A DNA stretch of 64,000 nucleotides from Candidatus Babelota bacterium (GTDB lineage Bacteria; Babelota; Babeliae; Babelales; Vermiphilaceae), in assembly GCA_023382795.1 (NCBI GenBank), contig JAHDWT010000003.1, positions 1 through 64,000 of the forward strand, read 5' to 3'. The position numbers and the translations under genes are program-made. Below are positions 1-8,716 of the stretch, one piece after another. The number at the start of each line of letters is the position of its first letter. Within the stretch, counting starts at the first letter, position 1. Below the pieces are notes generated by a model. The model was not told the origin of the DNA, did no database searches, and saw only the letters and a list, made by a program, of their open reading frames with translations.

Positions 1-749
1 GTGCTGGTATTGCTTATAAGGGCTTGTTGTATGGAACAAAAGCCCTTTATCATGGTGCACAGTATGGAGCGAACTTCGCCTATCAAAATGTGGCACAAGG
101 AGCCACTTTCATTGGACAAAATGCTCTTCCTATAGGGCTTGCGGTTGGAGGAGGATACCTTGCCTATCGTCTCGTAAAGGGTGGTATTAACATGGTAAGA
201 TCGGAAACCCCTATTATTATTGCTGTTACAGATGGAAAAAAGATAGAATTCGTTGCAATACCTCGAAGAGCGCTCATTGCAAATAATTCTTACACAACAA
301 AATTCAGTGGTCTTATAGATCCTAAGTTAACAGTACTGGCAACACCACTTGATGTAGAATCCATTCCAGATAATATCCATCTACGAGACCATGGATCGAT
401 AAAAAAAGAAAAAGCTCGCGCTTTGGCACTCAAAGCAAGCAGTGCAAGTTCACCTAATCCCCAGAAGCCGGATAATGACAAAGATAAAGAGCGCTACAAG
501 CGTCCTAATGTGCGTTACACCCCGGAGCAGATACGCAAGATCGCACAAGAGAGAGGATGGGAGGAAATTAAAAACCATGATGCTGATACTTCGAATCAAA
601 AGCTGTGGTACTGCCCAAAAGAGAATCGTTACTATAGCTACGATCGAACTGCCCACGGTGGAGGCGTATGGAAAGAATTTATAAAGGATGGTAAGTCATT
701 CAAACGCATTGCCACTATAGATAGTACACTTAAAAAAATAAGAAACTGA
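1..749 (+). CDS. C-terminal part of a polymorphic toxin (5' end outside window)
   Basis: The frame is open from base 3, so the gene begins before the window; the first in-frame starts (TTG at 24) lie inside a small hydrophobic, Gly/Ala/Tyr-rich stretch that reads as the end of a longer carrier. A Ser/Pro/Lys linker follows (about 420-500), then a basic domain from about 484 containing KERYKRPNVRYTPEQIRK and, near 627-680, YYSYDRTAHGGGVWK followed by a KRIATID segment. The YY-x2-D-x3-HGG-x-WK ... R-x2-T-x-D pattern matches from memory the Ntox21-type C-terminal toxin domains of polymorphic/CDI toxins, with some resemblance to the colicin E3 RNase pattern (D and H of YxxDxxH). An RNase activity is inference. 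The gene abuts a probable immunity gene three bases downstream, as toxins of this class do. Confidence 0.6.
   Translation, partial: AGIAYKGLLYGTKALYHGAQYGANFAYQNVAQGATFIGQNALPIGLAVGGGYLAYRLVKGGINMVRSETPIIIAVTDGKKIEFVAIPRRALIANNSYTTKFSGLIDPKLTVLATPLDVESIPDNIHLRDHGSIKKEKARALALKASSASSPNPQKPDNDKDKERYKRPNVRYTPEQIRKIAQERGWEEIKNHDADTSNQKLWYCPKENRYYSYDRTAHGGGVWKEFIKDGKSFKRIATIDSTLKKIRN
468..575 (+). repeat. Direct repeat, copy 1 (toxin-domain entry)
   Basis: This roughly 108-base stretch encodes KPDNDKDKERYKRPNVRY and the following TPEQIRKIAQERGWEEIKN segment. It recurs at 1263-1366 with scattered substitutions, mostly at third codon positions, and a one-codon indel. The two copies bracket the end of the toxin and the whole immunity gene. 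Confidence 0.85.
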
Positions 750-752
750 CAT

Positions 753-1235
753 ATGTATAATAATTTTTATATACGAGTTGATCAAAATCGATACGAGGGA
801 GACGATTTTGATACCTTTAAATTTAATTTAATAGTAAAAAACAAGATTGTTGATGAGTACAATGCAGTTCTTAAGAGTTGGGCTGTGCATGATTATAAGT
901 GTCAATGGATTGAAGCGCTTAAGCGGCTTAAGACCCATACCACAACATGTTTAGTGTTTTGTTATAATAACGAGGTCGCCAAGGGAGATTTTCCTGGGGT
1001 AAGAACTGTGGATATATTTAAAGTTATCAACAGTAAACTTCTATTTCAACCACGTAATTTTTTTTCTGATGAATACATAAAGATGCTTAAAAAAAAAGAA
1101 TACAACATGCAAAGTTGTTATGATTTTATCATGCCGTTCGAGACGCATAACGAATATGGCTGGGAGCTAGATTACTGGTCATGTGATTATAACCCCCAAG
1201 AAATTGATCAACTTATTGCTGAGCTGAAGAAATAA
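753..1235 (+). CDS. Probable immunity protein for the adjacent toxin (CdiI-like)
   Basis: A 160-residue acidic cytoplasmic protein with no signal peptide, starting at ATG three bases after the toxin stop codon, so the two are almost certainly cotranscribed and translationally coupled. The segment LKSWAVHDYKCQWIEALKRL (residues about 40-59) recalls the W-x3-DY-x2-QW-x2-A pattern of CDI immunity proteins that accompany Ntox21-type toxins, and the overall length fits that class. Immunity proteins bind and block their own toxin in the cytoplasm to protect the producer and its kin. The family match is made from memory of the motif; the position right behind a toxin C-terminus is the stronger argument. 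If the upstream domain is not a toxin this would be an unassigned protein. Confidence 0.6.
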   Translation: MYNNFYIRVDQNRYEGDDFDTFKFNLIVKNKIVDEYNAVLKSWAVHDYKCQWIEALKRLKTHTTTCLVFCYNNEVAKGDFPGVRTVDIFKVINSKLLFQPRNFFSDEYIKMLKKKEYNMQSCYDFIMPFETHNEYGWELDYWSCDYNPQEIDQLIAELKK

Positions 1236-1256
1236 TTTTCACGATCCTCGTCGTCA

Positions 1257-1439
1257 TTGAAACCTGATGACGAGGATAAAGAGCGCTACAAACGTCCTGA
1301 TGTGCGCTATACTCCAGAAGAGATCCGCAGGATCGCACAAGAGAGAGGATGGGAGGAAATTAAAAATAAAGAGAATATGCGGCAAGTGCTTGTCCCCGCT
1401 TGTGTTCACCCCACTCCCCTTCATATAGAAGATCTTTAA
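1257..1439 (+). pseudogene. Orphan fragment of the toxin module
   Basis: An open frame of about 60 codons begins 22 bases after the immunity stop and repeats the entry of the toxin domain: KPDDEDKERYKRPDVRY then a TPEEIRRIAQERGWEEIKN-like stretch. Similarity ends at about 1366 and the remainder (KENMRQVLVPACVHP...) is unrelated to the intact domain, so the catalytic YYSYDRTAHGG half is missing. The only start is a TTG without a good ribosome binding site. Orphan toxin modules downstream of immunity genes are typical of polymorphic toxin loci, where they serve as recombination donors or are decaying older tips. It is probably not translated by itself. Confidence 0.65.
1263..1366 (+). repeat. 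Direct repeat, copy 2
   Basis: Second copy of the 468-575 repeat. It has one codon fewer near its start and several third-position changes, so the copies diverged under coding constraint or by codon drift. Its 3' boundary, right after the GWEEIKN codons, marks where orphan and intact modules part. Confidence 0.85.
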
Positions 1440-1452
1440 GCACTTACCGCAT
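1377..1452. repeat. 15-bp imperfect inverted repeat with 46-bp loop
   Basis: ATGCGGCAAGTGCTT at 1377-1391 is mirrored by AAGCACTTACCGCAT at 1438-1452 with one mismatch. It starts about ten bases after the orphan toxin fragment loses similarity to the intact module. It could be a folded RNA/terminator, or a recombination-associated end of the cassette. No T-run follows it directly. Confidence 0.6.
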
Positions 1453-1539
1453 GGTATTTAAGAACAGAACATATCAAAGTACAGTGTTATGATACTAAGT
1501 TGTTGCTCATGAATGCAACGCTTATTTGTATCAAAAATA

Positions 1540-1569
1540 AAATAGGACCAATTATATTAGTCCTATTTT
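1540..1569 (-). terminator. Rho-independent terminator of the 1592-2278 gene
   Basis: AAAATAGGA and TCCTATTTT flank a short AT loop. Read on the minus strand the hairpin is followed by TTATTTTTG, and it lies just after the stop of the minus-strand gene at 1592. It could also stop plus-strand transcripts from the toxin locus. Confidence 0.7.
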
Positions 1570-1591
1570 CCATGAAATAATCAATCACTCA

Positions 1592-2278
1592 TTATTTTTC
1601 AGAAACCTGATCTGCTTGAGTTTTAGGTTTGAATTCGGTGAACATCTCCATATTCATGGATGGCCATACGTTAGAATTCTTTGCAAACCGCAAGGCATTA
1701 CTATAGGTGTCCTGTGCGATTCTTCGCAATTTTTCTAGTCGGTCGGCATGTTGCTGCTCATATAGCTCGGCTCCTCGAACATCTGCAGTAATGAGACGGC
1801 GTTTTTCGTGGGCCGCACGTGCAGCTGAATTCATTTCATTAAATGATTCATTAACCGTTCTCATATACAGATCGCGACTTTTATTGTTACATTTTGTAAA
1901 TGCGTCAACATCATAAGTTCGGTTATAATCATCAACACATTTTTTCATATTTTCTTGTAATTCAAGATTGCATTGTATAGCCATTGCTAACATATAGGTG
2001 TTGCGCGCTATACCTTGATCATTATGACGAGCGTCTTTAATATTCTTTTTAATACGCCCAAATGCTAACAAATAATCACGCGATGTTTCTATTTTTGTTG
2101 GTGATGGTCTGTAGCCAAGCATGCCCCATAAGCCACCGCACCAATATTTTTCCATCGGAATAGTAAATTTTTTTATCTTGTCGGGAAATAACCCGAACAC
2201 TCCACCCTGTGGCTTGGTATCATCAGCTAACACAAAACTCGGGATAAGCATAAAAAATAATAAAATTTTTAAATTCAT
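1592..2278 (-). CDS. Exported protein of unknown function
   Basis: A 228-residue protein. The start is the ATG at 2278, preceded by GTGGAGG about seven bases upstream, in preference to the longer frame opening at 2317. The N-terminus MNLKILLFFMLIPSFVLADD is a classic Sec signal peptide with probable cleavage after VLA. The mature part is mostly charged helix with several cysteines (WCGG, QCNLE, KKCVDDY, TKCNNK) that could form disulfides, and a conserved-looking Tyr/Arg-rich centre. I recognise no family. It stands alone between the toxin locus and the structured RNA, with its own terminator at 1540-1569. Confidence 0.7.
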   Translation of the reverse strand: MNLKILLFFMLIPSFVLADDTKPQGGVFGLFPDKIKKFTIPMEKYWCGGLWGMLGYRPSPTKIETSRDYLLAFGRIKKNIKDARHNDQGIARNTYMLAMAIQCNLELQENMKKCVDDYNRTYDVDAFTKCNNKSRDLYMRTVNESFNEMNSAARAAHEKRRLITADVRGAELYEQQHADRLEKLRRIAQDTYSNALRFAKNSNVWPSMNMEMFTEFKPKTQADQVSEK

Positions 2279-2378
2279 AAAGAAGCCTCCACTTAGTGCG
2301 GACATAGGTGCCCACATCTTCTATAATCCCAGATCTTGCTTCGAGAGTCAAAAGCCCCGGAGAATAGCCAAATAATGA

Positions 2379-2407
2379 AAAAAGCCCACGAATAATCGTA
2401 GGCTTTT
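2379..2407 (-). terminator. Rho-independent terminator behind the tmRNA-like RNA
   Basis: On the minus strand AAAAGCCTACGA pairs with TCGTGGGCTTTT (one G-U wobble) around a four-base loop and runs into further T. It lies about ten bases after the 3' end of the RNA at 2418. The wobble works only on the minus strand (on the plus strand it is a C-A mismatch), so it belongs to the minus-strand transcript. Confidence 0.8.
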
Positions 2408-2417
2408 AGATAAAAAA

Positions 2418-2755
2418 GGCGGGGGCAACAGAAAATAGTCCGTATTGCTGTAGTAAACCTTAAGATACACATGTTCTGTCATTGCACTTTCTGCTTAGCT
2501 ACGCCAATGACCGCATATGGCTAAACGTCCTAGATTATTGCTTTCCCATACACTGAAGAACCTAGAAAACGTTGCGTATGGATACCATCTACTACCAACT
2601 TAATCCAATCCGCCAGATAGAAACGACCTGATTGGCAAAATCACGGCGTTAACCGGGATCTTGATGATAGCGCCTTGCTGTTTTACGAGTACTCAAGGCT
2701 AAGCTCGACATGCTCTCAAAGCTTACAACAATACGTTAATTTCCTTAACGCCCCC
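2418..2755 (-). ncRNA. tmRNA-like structured RNA (candidate divergent ssrA)
   Basis: No protein gene fits this stretch. On the minus strand GGGGGCG (2755-2749) pairs with TGCCCCC (2427-2421) as a 7-bp acceptor-like stem. A P2-like helix pairs CGTATTG (2735-2729) with CAATACG (2447-2441), TTGT with ACAG, and AAGCTTTGAG (2724-2715) with CTTAAGGTTT (2464-2455). Next, GCATGTCGAG ... CTCGTAAAA reproduces the tmRNA PK1 signature: CGAG/CTCG (2707-2704/2689-2686) interlocked with GCCTTG/CAAGGC (2699-2694/2677-2672). A TAA (2651-2649) sits in a small P5-like hairpin. Two more helices or knots follow (CCAATC/GATTGG; CATAC/GTATG with AACGT/ACGTT; GTCATTG/CAATGAC). The 338-nt length and the PK1 position (about nt 49-84) fit tmRNA. 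Missing are the TTCGAC and TTCRANN loop bases, G3-U70, a full CCA and a recognisable LAA-type tag. A T-arm (ACGGA/TCTGT) would have a 6-nt loop and overlap the end of P2. Confidence 0.55.
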
Positions 2756-2927
2756 ATAAGCTTTCTCCCAACCACCACGTTGGATGGTTGCAGTGAGATT
2801 TATTTCAAAGAGTCTTCTTATAAATACCTTAAAATATTTGATATCAAAAAATCAACAAAAAATTCAAGTTTTTTATAAATTTGTCTTAAAAACAACCATT
2901 CAAACCAGATTTTTTCCATTTTTTCAA

Positions 2928-5495
2928 TCAATCCTGTACCGCTTCAATCCCTCCCTGTTTCAACAGAAGGCGTACACGCTGAATATCTGGATGCCTGAGT
3001 AAGTACTGCGATACCGGAACCATAACATCACGCTGAATAACCCGAGTAAGTGGTCGTGCACCGAATTCTCTTTCGTAACCACGTTCAGCAAGCTCCTTGA
3101 TCACCTCATCACCCACCTGCAAGACCACGTTTTGCTCCTGTAGCCGTTGCTTTAACCGCTCAATCTGAATGCGCGTAATGCGTTCTACATCTTGTGAGGT
3201 CAATGATTTGAAAAATACTATAGCATCTATGCGGTTAAGAAATTCGGGACGAAATGTTTTATGGAGCTCGCGTTCTACCTGTTCCTTAACGGTATCAGTT
3301 AACTCCTTGGCAGCTAAAATGAGCGGAGATCCTATATTAGAAGTCATGATAATGACACAATTCTTGAATGATACAACGCGCCCTTGTCCATCAGTTAAAT
3401 GACCCTCATCAAGAATTTGTAAAAAAATATTAAAAACATCAGGATGAGCCTTTTCGATTTCATCAAAAAGTAAAACGCAATAGGGATTCCGGCGCACTTG
3501 TTCTGTTAACTGCCCACCTTCTTCATAACCAACATACCCTGGAGGAGCACCAATCAACCGTGCAACGGCGTGTTTCTCCATGTACTCGGACATGTCAATG
3601 CGTACCATCTTTTTAGGATCGTTAAAAAGAAAATCCGCTAACGTTTTGGCAACCTCTGTTTTTCCTACCCCTGTTGGCCCCAAAAATAAAAATGATCCAA
3701 TAGGTTTATTGGGATCAGCAAGCCCGGCACGATGCATTTGGATTGCATGCGTTACTTTTTCCAGCGCCTCTTCCTGCCCTACCACACGTTGTCTGAGAAT
3801 TTCTTGCATGCGCAATAATTTCTGCGTCTCACCTTCTTGCAATTTTTCTACCGGGATTTTAGTCCACCGAGCAAGCACATGGGCAATATCATGTTCGTCG
3901 ACTTGCTGCTTAATTAATGAAGCTTTTAATTCTTTAAGTTTTTCCTGTTGCTCCGCTAACTCACGTTCAAGACGCACGAGCGTGCCATATTTTATCTCTG
4001 ATGCCTTTGCGTAATCGCCATCGCGCTCTGCCTGAGCATAGCGTTGCTGGGCTTGTTCAAGCTCTTCTTGAATTTTATTGATCCGCTCAAGCGGTGCTTT
4101 TTCTGATTTCCATCTACTTAAAAGAGCTGCATGCTGCTCTTTGATATCTGCCAATTCTTTCTCAAGCTCTATAAGCCGATCCTTTGCCAACGCATCATCT
4201 TTCTCTTTGGTAAGCGCCACTTTCTCAATTTCCAATTGCCGAATCGTTCTTTCAAGCTTATCAAGTTCTTCAGGATGAGAATCGATTGCCATTTTTACTT
4301 TGGCTGCAGCTTCATCAATCAAATCAATTGCTTTGTCTGGCAAAAATCGATCTGGAATATACTTAGCCGAAAGAGTCACTGCATCAACTAAGGCTTGATC
4401 TTTTATACGAATGCCATGATGCAATTCATAGCGTTCTTTAAGGCCACGTAAAATGGAAATAGCGTCTTCAATGCTTGGTTCTTCCACCAACACTTTCTGG
4501 AACCTACGCTCTAACGCTGCATCCTTTTCTATATATTTTTTGTACTCTTTAAGTGTTGTCGCACCAATGCAATGCAAGGTCCCTCGTGCTAATGCAGGCT
4601 TGAGTAGATTCGAAGCATCCATACCACCGCCGGTTGAACCAGCTCCCACTAACATGTGCAATTCATCAATAAAGAGAATAATAGAGTCCCCACTCTCTTC
4701 AATTTCTTTCAACACACTTTTTAAGCGATCTTCAAATTCTCCTTGATATTTTGCACCAGCAATAAGCAGCCCTAGATCTAATGCATAAATTTTTTTATTT
4801 TTCAGACTTTCTGGCACATCGTTATTAACAATACGCTGCGCTATGCCTTCAATAATGGCAGTCTTACCAACACCCGGCTCACCAATAAGCACCGGATTAT
4901 TCTTGGTACGTCGGGAAAGTATTTGAATCACTCGTCTTATTTCTTCATGCCTTCCGATGACCGGATCTAACTTACCCTTTTTTGCCAGATCAGTAATATT
5001 TTGGCAGTAACGCTCAAGTACCTGATATTTATTTTCTGCCGTTTTATCAGCCACTTTCTTCCCTTTCCGCAATGTCTGCATGTATTCCAATACTCGCTGC
5101 TTGGAAAATGTATGCTTCTGTAAAAACTTTTTGATTTCTTGAGGCACATAAGCACTGCGCGCAAAACCAAGCAGATAATGTTCAAGACTGATATAGTGAT
5201 CACCTAACTGATCCGCTTCCTGCTTGCACTCCTGCAAAAAACGTTCTAATGATTGGTCTAATGATAATTGACCGCCATCAACCACAGGAAGTGTTGCAAG
5301 ACTTTGTTGCACCAGTTGCTGCAATTCTACCAATGGCACCCCGAGCGCAGAAAAAAATGATCTACAAAAATCATTTTCTAAACTTACAGAAAGAAGATGT
5401 AGCACTGTTACTGAAGGATTTTTATGCCTCGTTGCACCTTGTGCGGCGGCACTTAAGAGCTCATAGCTCGCATGGGTAAATTGCTCTTGATTCAT
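2928..5495 (-). CDS. clpB: ClpB protein disaggregase
   Basis: An 855-residue Hsp100 disaggregase that, in this family, threads aggregated proteins through its hexameric pore together with DnaK. Visible in order are the N-terminal Clp_N repeat domain (residues 1-145), AAA1 with Walker A GEPGVGKT near residue 202 and Walker B ILFIDELH, the long coiled-coil M domain (about 400-520, rich in Glu/Lys/Leu heptads), AAA2 with GPTGVGKT near 602 and [15 protein letters not shown], and a C-terminal ClpB_D2-small domain. Length is normal. The ATG at 5495 has GGAG eight bases upstream. It lies 68 bases behind the Nudix gene and may be the last gene of a uvrC-nudix-clpB run. Confidence 0.97.
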   Translation of the reverse strand: MNQEQFTHASYELLSAAAQGATRHKNPSVTVLHLLSVSLENDFCRSFFSALGVPLVELQQLVQQSLATLPVVDGGQLSLDQSLERFLQECKQEADQLGDHYISLEHYLLGFARSAYVPQEIKKFLQKHTFSKQRVLEYMQTLRKGKKVADKTAENKYQVLERYCQNITDLAKKGKLDPVIGRHEEIRRVIQILSRRTKNNPVLIGEPGVGKTAIIEGIAQRIVNNDVPESLKNKKIYALDLGLLIAGAKYQGEFEDRLKSVLKEIEESGDSIILFIDELHMLVGAGSTGGGMDASNLLKPALARGTLHCIGATTLKEYKKYIEKDAALERRFQKVLVEEPSIEDAISILRGLKERYELHHGIRIKDQALVDAVTLSAKYIPDRFLPDKAIDLIDEAAAKVKMAIDSHPEELDKLERTIRQLEIEKVALTKEKDDALAKDRLIELEKELADIKEQHAALLSRWKSEKAPLERINKIQEELEQAQQRYAQAERDGDYAKASEIKYGTLVRLERELAEQQEKLKELKASLIKQQVDEHDIAHVLARWTKIPVEKLQEGETQKLLRMQEILRQRVVGQEEALEKVTHAIQMHRAGLADPNKPIGSFLFLGPTGVGKTEVAKTLADFLFNDPKKMVRIDMSEYMEKHAVARLIGAPPGYVGYEEGGQLTEQVRRNPYCVLLFDEIEKAHPDVFNIFLQILDEGHLTDGQGRVVSFKNCVIIMTSNIGSPLILAAKELTDTVKEQVERELHKTFRPEFLNRIDAIVFFKSLTSQDVERITRIQIERLKQRLQEQNVVLQVGDEVIKELAERGYEREFGARPLTRVIQRDVMVPVSQYLLRHPDIQRVRLLLKQGGIEAVQD

Positions 5496-5563
5496 TTATT
5501 TCTCCATACTGATAATCAACCTGCTTGCATCATAACGCTCAGAATATTTGGCTCACTCCAATT

Positions 5564-6073
5564 CTACAATCGCATACTATAAAAATGCTGTATTAATTTT
5601 GGCAAATCCGATTTTGCAGTATCGCCATTATTCAGGCGTGCTAATAATTCTTGAGGACTCAGCCAATAATATTCGACAAAGTCATTGCTGTTAAAATGAG
5701 GAGCGGTATCCTGGAAAATTTTGAATACCTGCATAAATGCAGATGTTTCATGTTGATGCGGCGTCAAATGCCCAAGGAAATGATAAGCTACCATTGTAAG
5801 ATCAATATTAAGCTCTTCTTTGAGCTCTCGTGCCAATGCCTGGGTATATGTTTCACCACAAGCAACATGTCCCCCCATGCTGGCATCCAGACCTAAAGGA
5901 TAGATTTTTTTTACAGCAGATCGGCGAGGGATCCACAGTTGACCTGCAGAATTTTCAATAAAAAGATTCACTACACGAAAATTATTTTTTTTATTCGCAT
6001 AAACGTCAGATCGAAAAGCACATCCAATAACTATGTCATTATCATTAACTAAATCCAGTAACTCATCATTCAT
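5564..6073 (-). CDS. Nudix hydrolase (IPP-isomerase/YfcD-like type)
   Basis: A 169-residue Nudix protein. The Nudix box reads GHVACGETYTQALARELKEE, matching G-x5-E-x7-R-E-x2-E-E, which binds the catalytic Mg2+. The flanking residues, LWIPRRSAVKKIYPLGLDASMGGHV before the box and the YYWLSPQELLARL tail, are closest in flavour to the IPP isomerase type 1/YfcD branch rather than to Ap4A hydrolases. The substrate cannot be read from sequence. It lies 20 bases behind uvrC and is probably cotranscribed with it. Confidence 0.85.
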   Translation of the reverse strand: MNDELLDLVNDNDIVIGCAFRSDVYANKKNNFRVVNLFIENSAGQLWIPRRSAVKKIYPLGLDASMGGHVACGETYTQALARELKEELNIDLTMVAYHFLGHLTPHQHETSAFMQVFKIFQDTAPHFNSNDFVEYYWLSPQELLARLNNGDTAKSDLPKLIQHFYSMRL

Positions 6074-6092
6074 AATTCAATTACTCCAAATC

Positions 6093-7358
6093 TTATGTAT
6101 ATGATTCTCGTTGTCTGCGTAACCTATGGTAGCTAATCGCGAAATGGTGGGTATAATCACGCAATGCGATAAGTAATTTTCCTAAATCAGTATGAATATC
6201 GAGCTTAATACCGTCCTCAAAATGTTCACCAAAAATCATTTCTTCTCGTTTAGCCAAACTCATAACATTCACGTTAGGCATAACCTGCCTTATGGCGCTC
6301 AATTGTCCCTTGCCACCATCAATTAGAATAAGGTCTGGCATCGCGCGAGGATCCTTATAGCGCCGCTGTACTATTTCTTGCAACGCCGCATAATCATTTT
6401 GTCGCTGTAGCGATTTTATCTTAAATCGACGAAAGTTACTCCGATCCGGCTCTCCGCGCACAAAACGCACACACGCTCCAACTAAATAGCTACTCTGAAA
6501 ATGCGAGATATCAAAACAATCAATAGTCTGTACTTGGCGATCAAGATGCAAGAGATGTTGAAGCACGCTACCTGCTTTATCACCTATTTCACGTAAATAA
6601 CTCGTTGGTTCGGTCACCGCAAAAACTTCCTCCGCATACTTGTCTTCAGAAAACTTAGTGCGAATCGTGTGAAAGATAACGTCCAAATGTTCAAGGTACT
6701 CATAAAGATTCTTTGCTTTTTCAAATTCCAATTGTGCGTTGTAGTGGGCAATCTGTGCTTTAAGAGCATCAACAAAATTTTTTTGATCATCTTTGAGCGC
6801 AAACAATGCCAGATTTAAACGAACCAGATAACCATCGCGATCAAAATTGTTCATACAACTTCCAGCACACCGACCTAAGTGATAATCCAAACACCCATTA
6901 GGAATCGATTTATTGCACACATACAGCCTAAACATAGTTATCAGAAAAGCGTGCACTTTGCGCGCATGCATCTTATGCAAAAATGGTCCTACATATAATC
7001 CTTTTTGCTTCTTATTGCGCACTAACTCTAAAGTAGGTAACTCTCCACGCTCCGGCTTTGTAAGTATGATATATATAAATGGCTGACCGCTTTTAAGCAA
7101 CACATTATATTTAGGCTTATGCTCGCGTATAAGTTGTGCTTCAAGCAAAAGAGCTTCGGTTTCATTATGTGTTACCACATAATCAATGGTTGCATGCTCC
7201 TCGATTAATGCGTTCACCTTCCAATCACTCGCTTGTTTTTGAAAATAAGAGCTTACCCGCTTTTGTAGCGATTTTGCCTTGCCAATGTACAACACCACAC
7301 CTCGAGCATCCTTGAAAAAATAAACCCCTGGCCCCTTGGGCAATGAACGAACATCCAT
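6093..7358 (-). CDS. uvrC: UvrC excinuclease subunit, shortened form
   Basis: Nucleotide excision repair nuclease that makes both incisions with UvrB. Present are the GIY-YIG domain (LPKGPGVYFFKDARGVVLYIGKAKSLQKR, residues 6-34), the four-cysteine cluster (C-x6-C-LDYHLGRCAGSC), a UVR-type helix (LEFEKAKNLYEYLEHL, about 211-226), and the RNase H-like domain with its three catalytic positions: D in DCFDISH (about 281), D in LILIDGGKG (about 344) and H in HHFAISYHR (about 404). At 421 residues it is about 180 shorter than the usual form. The domain between UVR and RNase H is cut to about 50 residues and the C-terminal helix-hairpin-helix pair is absent, since the gene stops right after the last catalytic motif. 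No frameshifted remainder is visible downstream. Confidence 0.93.
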   Translation of the reverse strand: MDVRSLPKGPGVYFFKDARGVVLYIGKAKSLQKRVSSYFQKQASDWKVNALIEEHATIDYVVTHNETEALLLEAQLIREHKPKYNVLLKSGQPFIYIILTKPERGELPTLELVRNKKQKGLYVGPFLHKMHARKVHAFLITMFRLYVCNKSIPNGCLDYHLGRCAGSCMNNFDRDGYLVRLNLALFALKDDQKNFVDALKAQIAHYNAQLEFEKAKNLYEYLEHLDVIFHTIRTKFSEDKYAEEVFAVTEPTSYLREIGDKAGSVLQHLLHLDRQVQTIDCFDISHFQSSYLVGACVRFVRGEPDRSNFRRFKIKSLQRQNDYAALQEIVQRRYKDPRAMPDLILIDGGKGQLSAIRQVMPNVNVMSLAKREEMIFGEHFEDGIKLDIHTDLGKLLIALRDYTHHFAISYHRLRRQRESYT

Positions 7359-7461
7359 AAAATTCCTTTTTTTAAACTGAATTTACCTTTAAGGCTAAAA
7401 AAATTATAATCTTAGGGTATCAATTTTGTAATTTTTCTCGTTGATCTTAGGAAGGCTTAGC

Positions 7462-8655
7462 ATGCTGAAGATGCGCTCTCTTGCACTATTATTAGGTTTC
7501 GCCTTGGTTGGTTGGATAGGTTGGTATACGTATAGTTATTTCTTTGATACTACGATCCCTAATTTGCTTATCACCGGTATAGAACAAGACGCGTATTATT
7601 GCGGCGATATATCATGTTGTGTCGCCAGCGACAAATGTGGCGAATTATCTATATGGCTCGATGGCACACCATTGGTAAGCAATTTTTCTGTGCGCTCAAA
7701 AAATCAAGAATACCCTTTTGCCGTTCCTACTAAAACTATCTCCAATGGTAAACATGATCTCAAAATAGAATTCATCGACAACACATACCATAAAAATAAA
7801 AAATCATTAGATCGCTCGTTTTTGGTTGACAACATCCCTTTGCAAGCTGCATTTGTACGCACAGAAAATGATTACAAGGTTCTACAAGGTCGCACGCTAC
7901 ACTTACAGTTTCAGGTAAATAAAGAAGTCAAAGAAGCAAAAGTACATGCATTATCACAAGATTACGAATGCTTTCCGGAATCAAAAAACTCTCCCATCTA
8001 TGAATGCTTTATTCCTATCTCGTGCGAAGAAACTCCCAATGAATACTTGCTCATTGTGGAACTTAAGGACAAAGTAGGCAATGACTTGCACCTTGAAAAC
8101 AGATTTCAGGTGGTCATGTTTCCCTTTAAAAAACAGTTCCTTCAAGTAAGCCAGGACAAACTTGAAGAAGAACGTCGATTGGCAGATGACATGTCAAGTC
8201 TTGAAGAGCTATTAGCCGACCTTGCAAAACAGTCTCCTCAAGAAAAATTGTGGCGCGGTAACTTCTGTACACCAATCGACATCTCAAAAATAACCTGTGA
8301 ATATGGCACGGTCAGAACAACCAAAGAAAAAGGCCGCTACATCCACAAAGCTCTTGATGTTATCAATATGCCGAAGAGCGTGGTATGGGCAACACAAGAT
8401 GGTGTCGTGGTCGTAAAAAATCGTTATGCAAACAGCGGAAATACCGTAGTGATCGACCATGGATGGGGCGTGCTATCGCTTTTCTTCCATCTCGATTCCT
8501 TTGCCAACATCCACGTTGGACAAAAAATTGCTAAGGGAAATCCTATAGGAACACTCGGTAAAACCGGCTATGCAACTGGATATCATTTACATTGGGAAAT
8601 GCGCATCAATAATATTCCGGTAGACCCACTACAATGGACTAAACAAAACTTCTAA
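7462..8655 (+). CDS. M23-family metallopeptidase, membrane anchored
   Basis: A 397-residue periplasmic peptidoglycan endopeptidase or a LytM-type regulator. The chosen ATG at 7462 has AGGAAGG six to seven bases upstream; the frame opens further at TTG 7441 without support. Residues 5-30 form one membrane anchor (LALLLGFALVGWIGWYTYSYFF). The middle carries Ig-like beta segments and a short coiled coil (KLEEERRLADDMSSLEELLADL). The C-terminal 120 residues are the LytM/M23 fold: HKALD (zinc His and Asp), GNTVVIDHGWGVLSLFFHLD, then HLHWEM with the final HxH zinc motif. All catalytic positions are intact. It is followed after about 60 bases by the PilO-like gene. Confidence 0.88.
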   Translation: MLKMRSLALLLGFALVGWIGWYTYSYFFDTTIPNLLITGIEQDAYYCGDISCCVASDKCGELSIWLDGTPLVSNFSVRSKNQEYPFAVPTKTISNGKHDLKIEFIDNTYHKNKKSLDRSFLVDNIPLQAAFVRTENDYKVLQGRTLHLQFQVNKEVKEAKVHALSQDYECFPESKNSPIYECFIPISCEETPNEYLLIVELKDKVGNDLHLENRFQVVMFPFKKQFLQVSQDKLEEERRLADDMSSLEELLADLAKQSPQEKLWRGNFCTPIDISKITCEYGTVRTTKEKGRYIHKALDVINMPKSVVWATQDGVVVVKNRYANSGNTVVIDHGWGVLSLFFHLDSFANIHVGQKIAKGNPIGTLGKTGYATGYHLHWEMRINNIPVDPLQWTKQNF

Positions 8656-8716
8656 TCTCATCCTGTATGGTGGGCTTAGGTAAGATATCCACCGACACAT
8701 CATGGGAGAAAGATGT

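Noticed and set aside
1377-1452. Integron attC-like recombination site
   Set aside because: The inverted repeat lacks the GTTRRRY/RYYYAAC core boxes.
2418-2755. RNase P RNA as the identity of the structured RNA
   Set aside because: A stretch ACAGAACATG resembles one conserved RNase P piece, but GAGGAAAGTCC and its P4 partner are absent, while the PK1-type tmRNA pairing is complete and in place.
2675-3002. Small plus-strand open frames across the structured RNA and the clpB end
   Set aside because: No ribosome binding site, no recognisable motif, and they overlap the RNA helices and the clpB reading frame.
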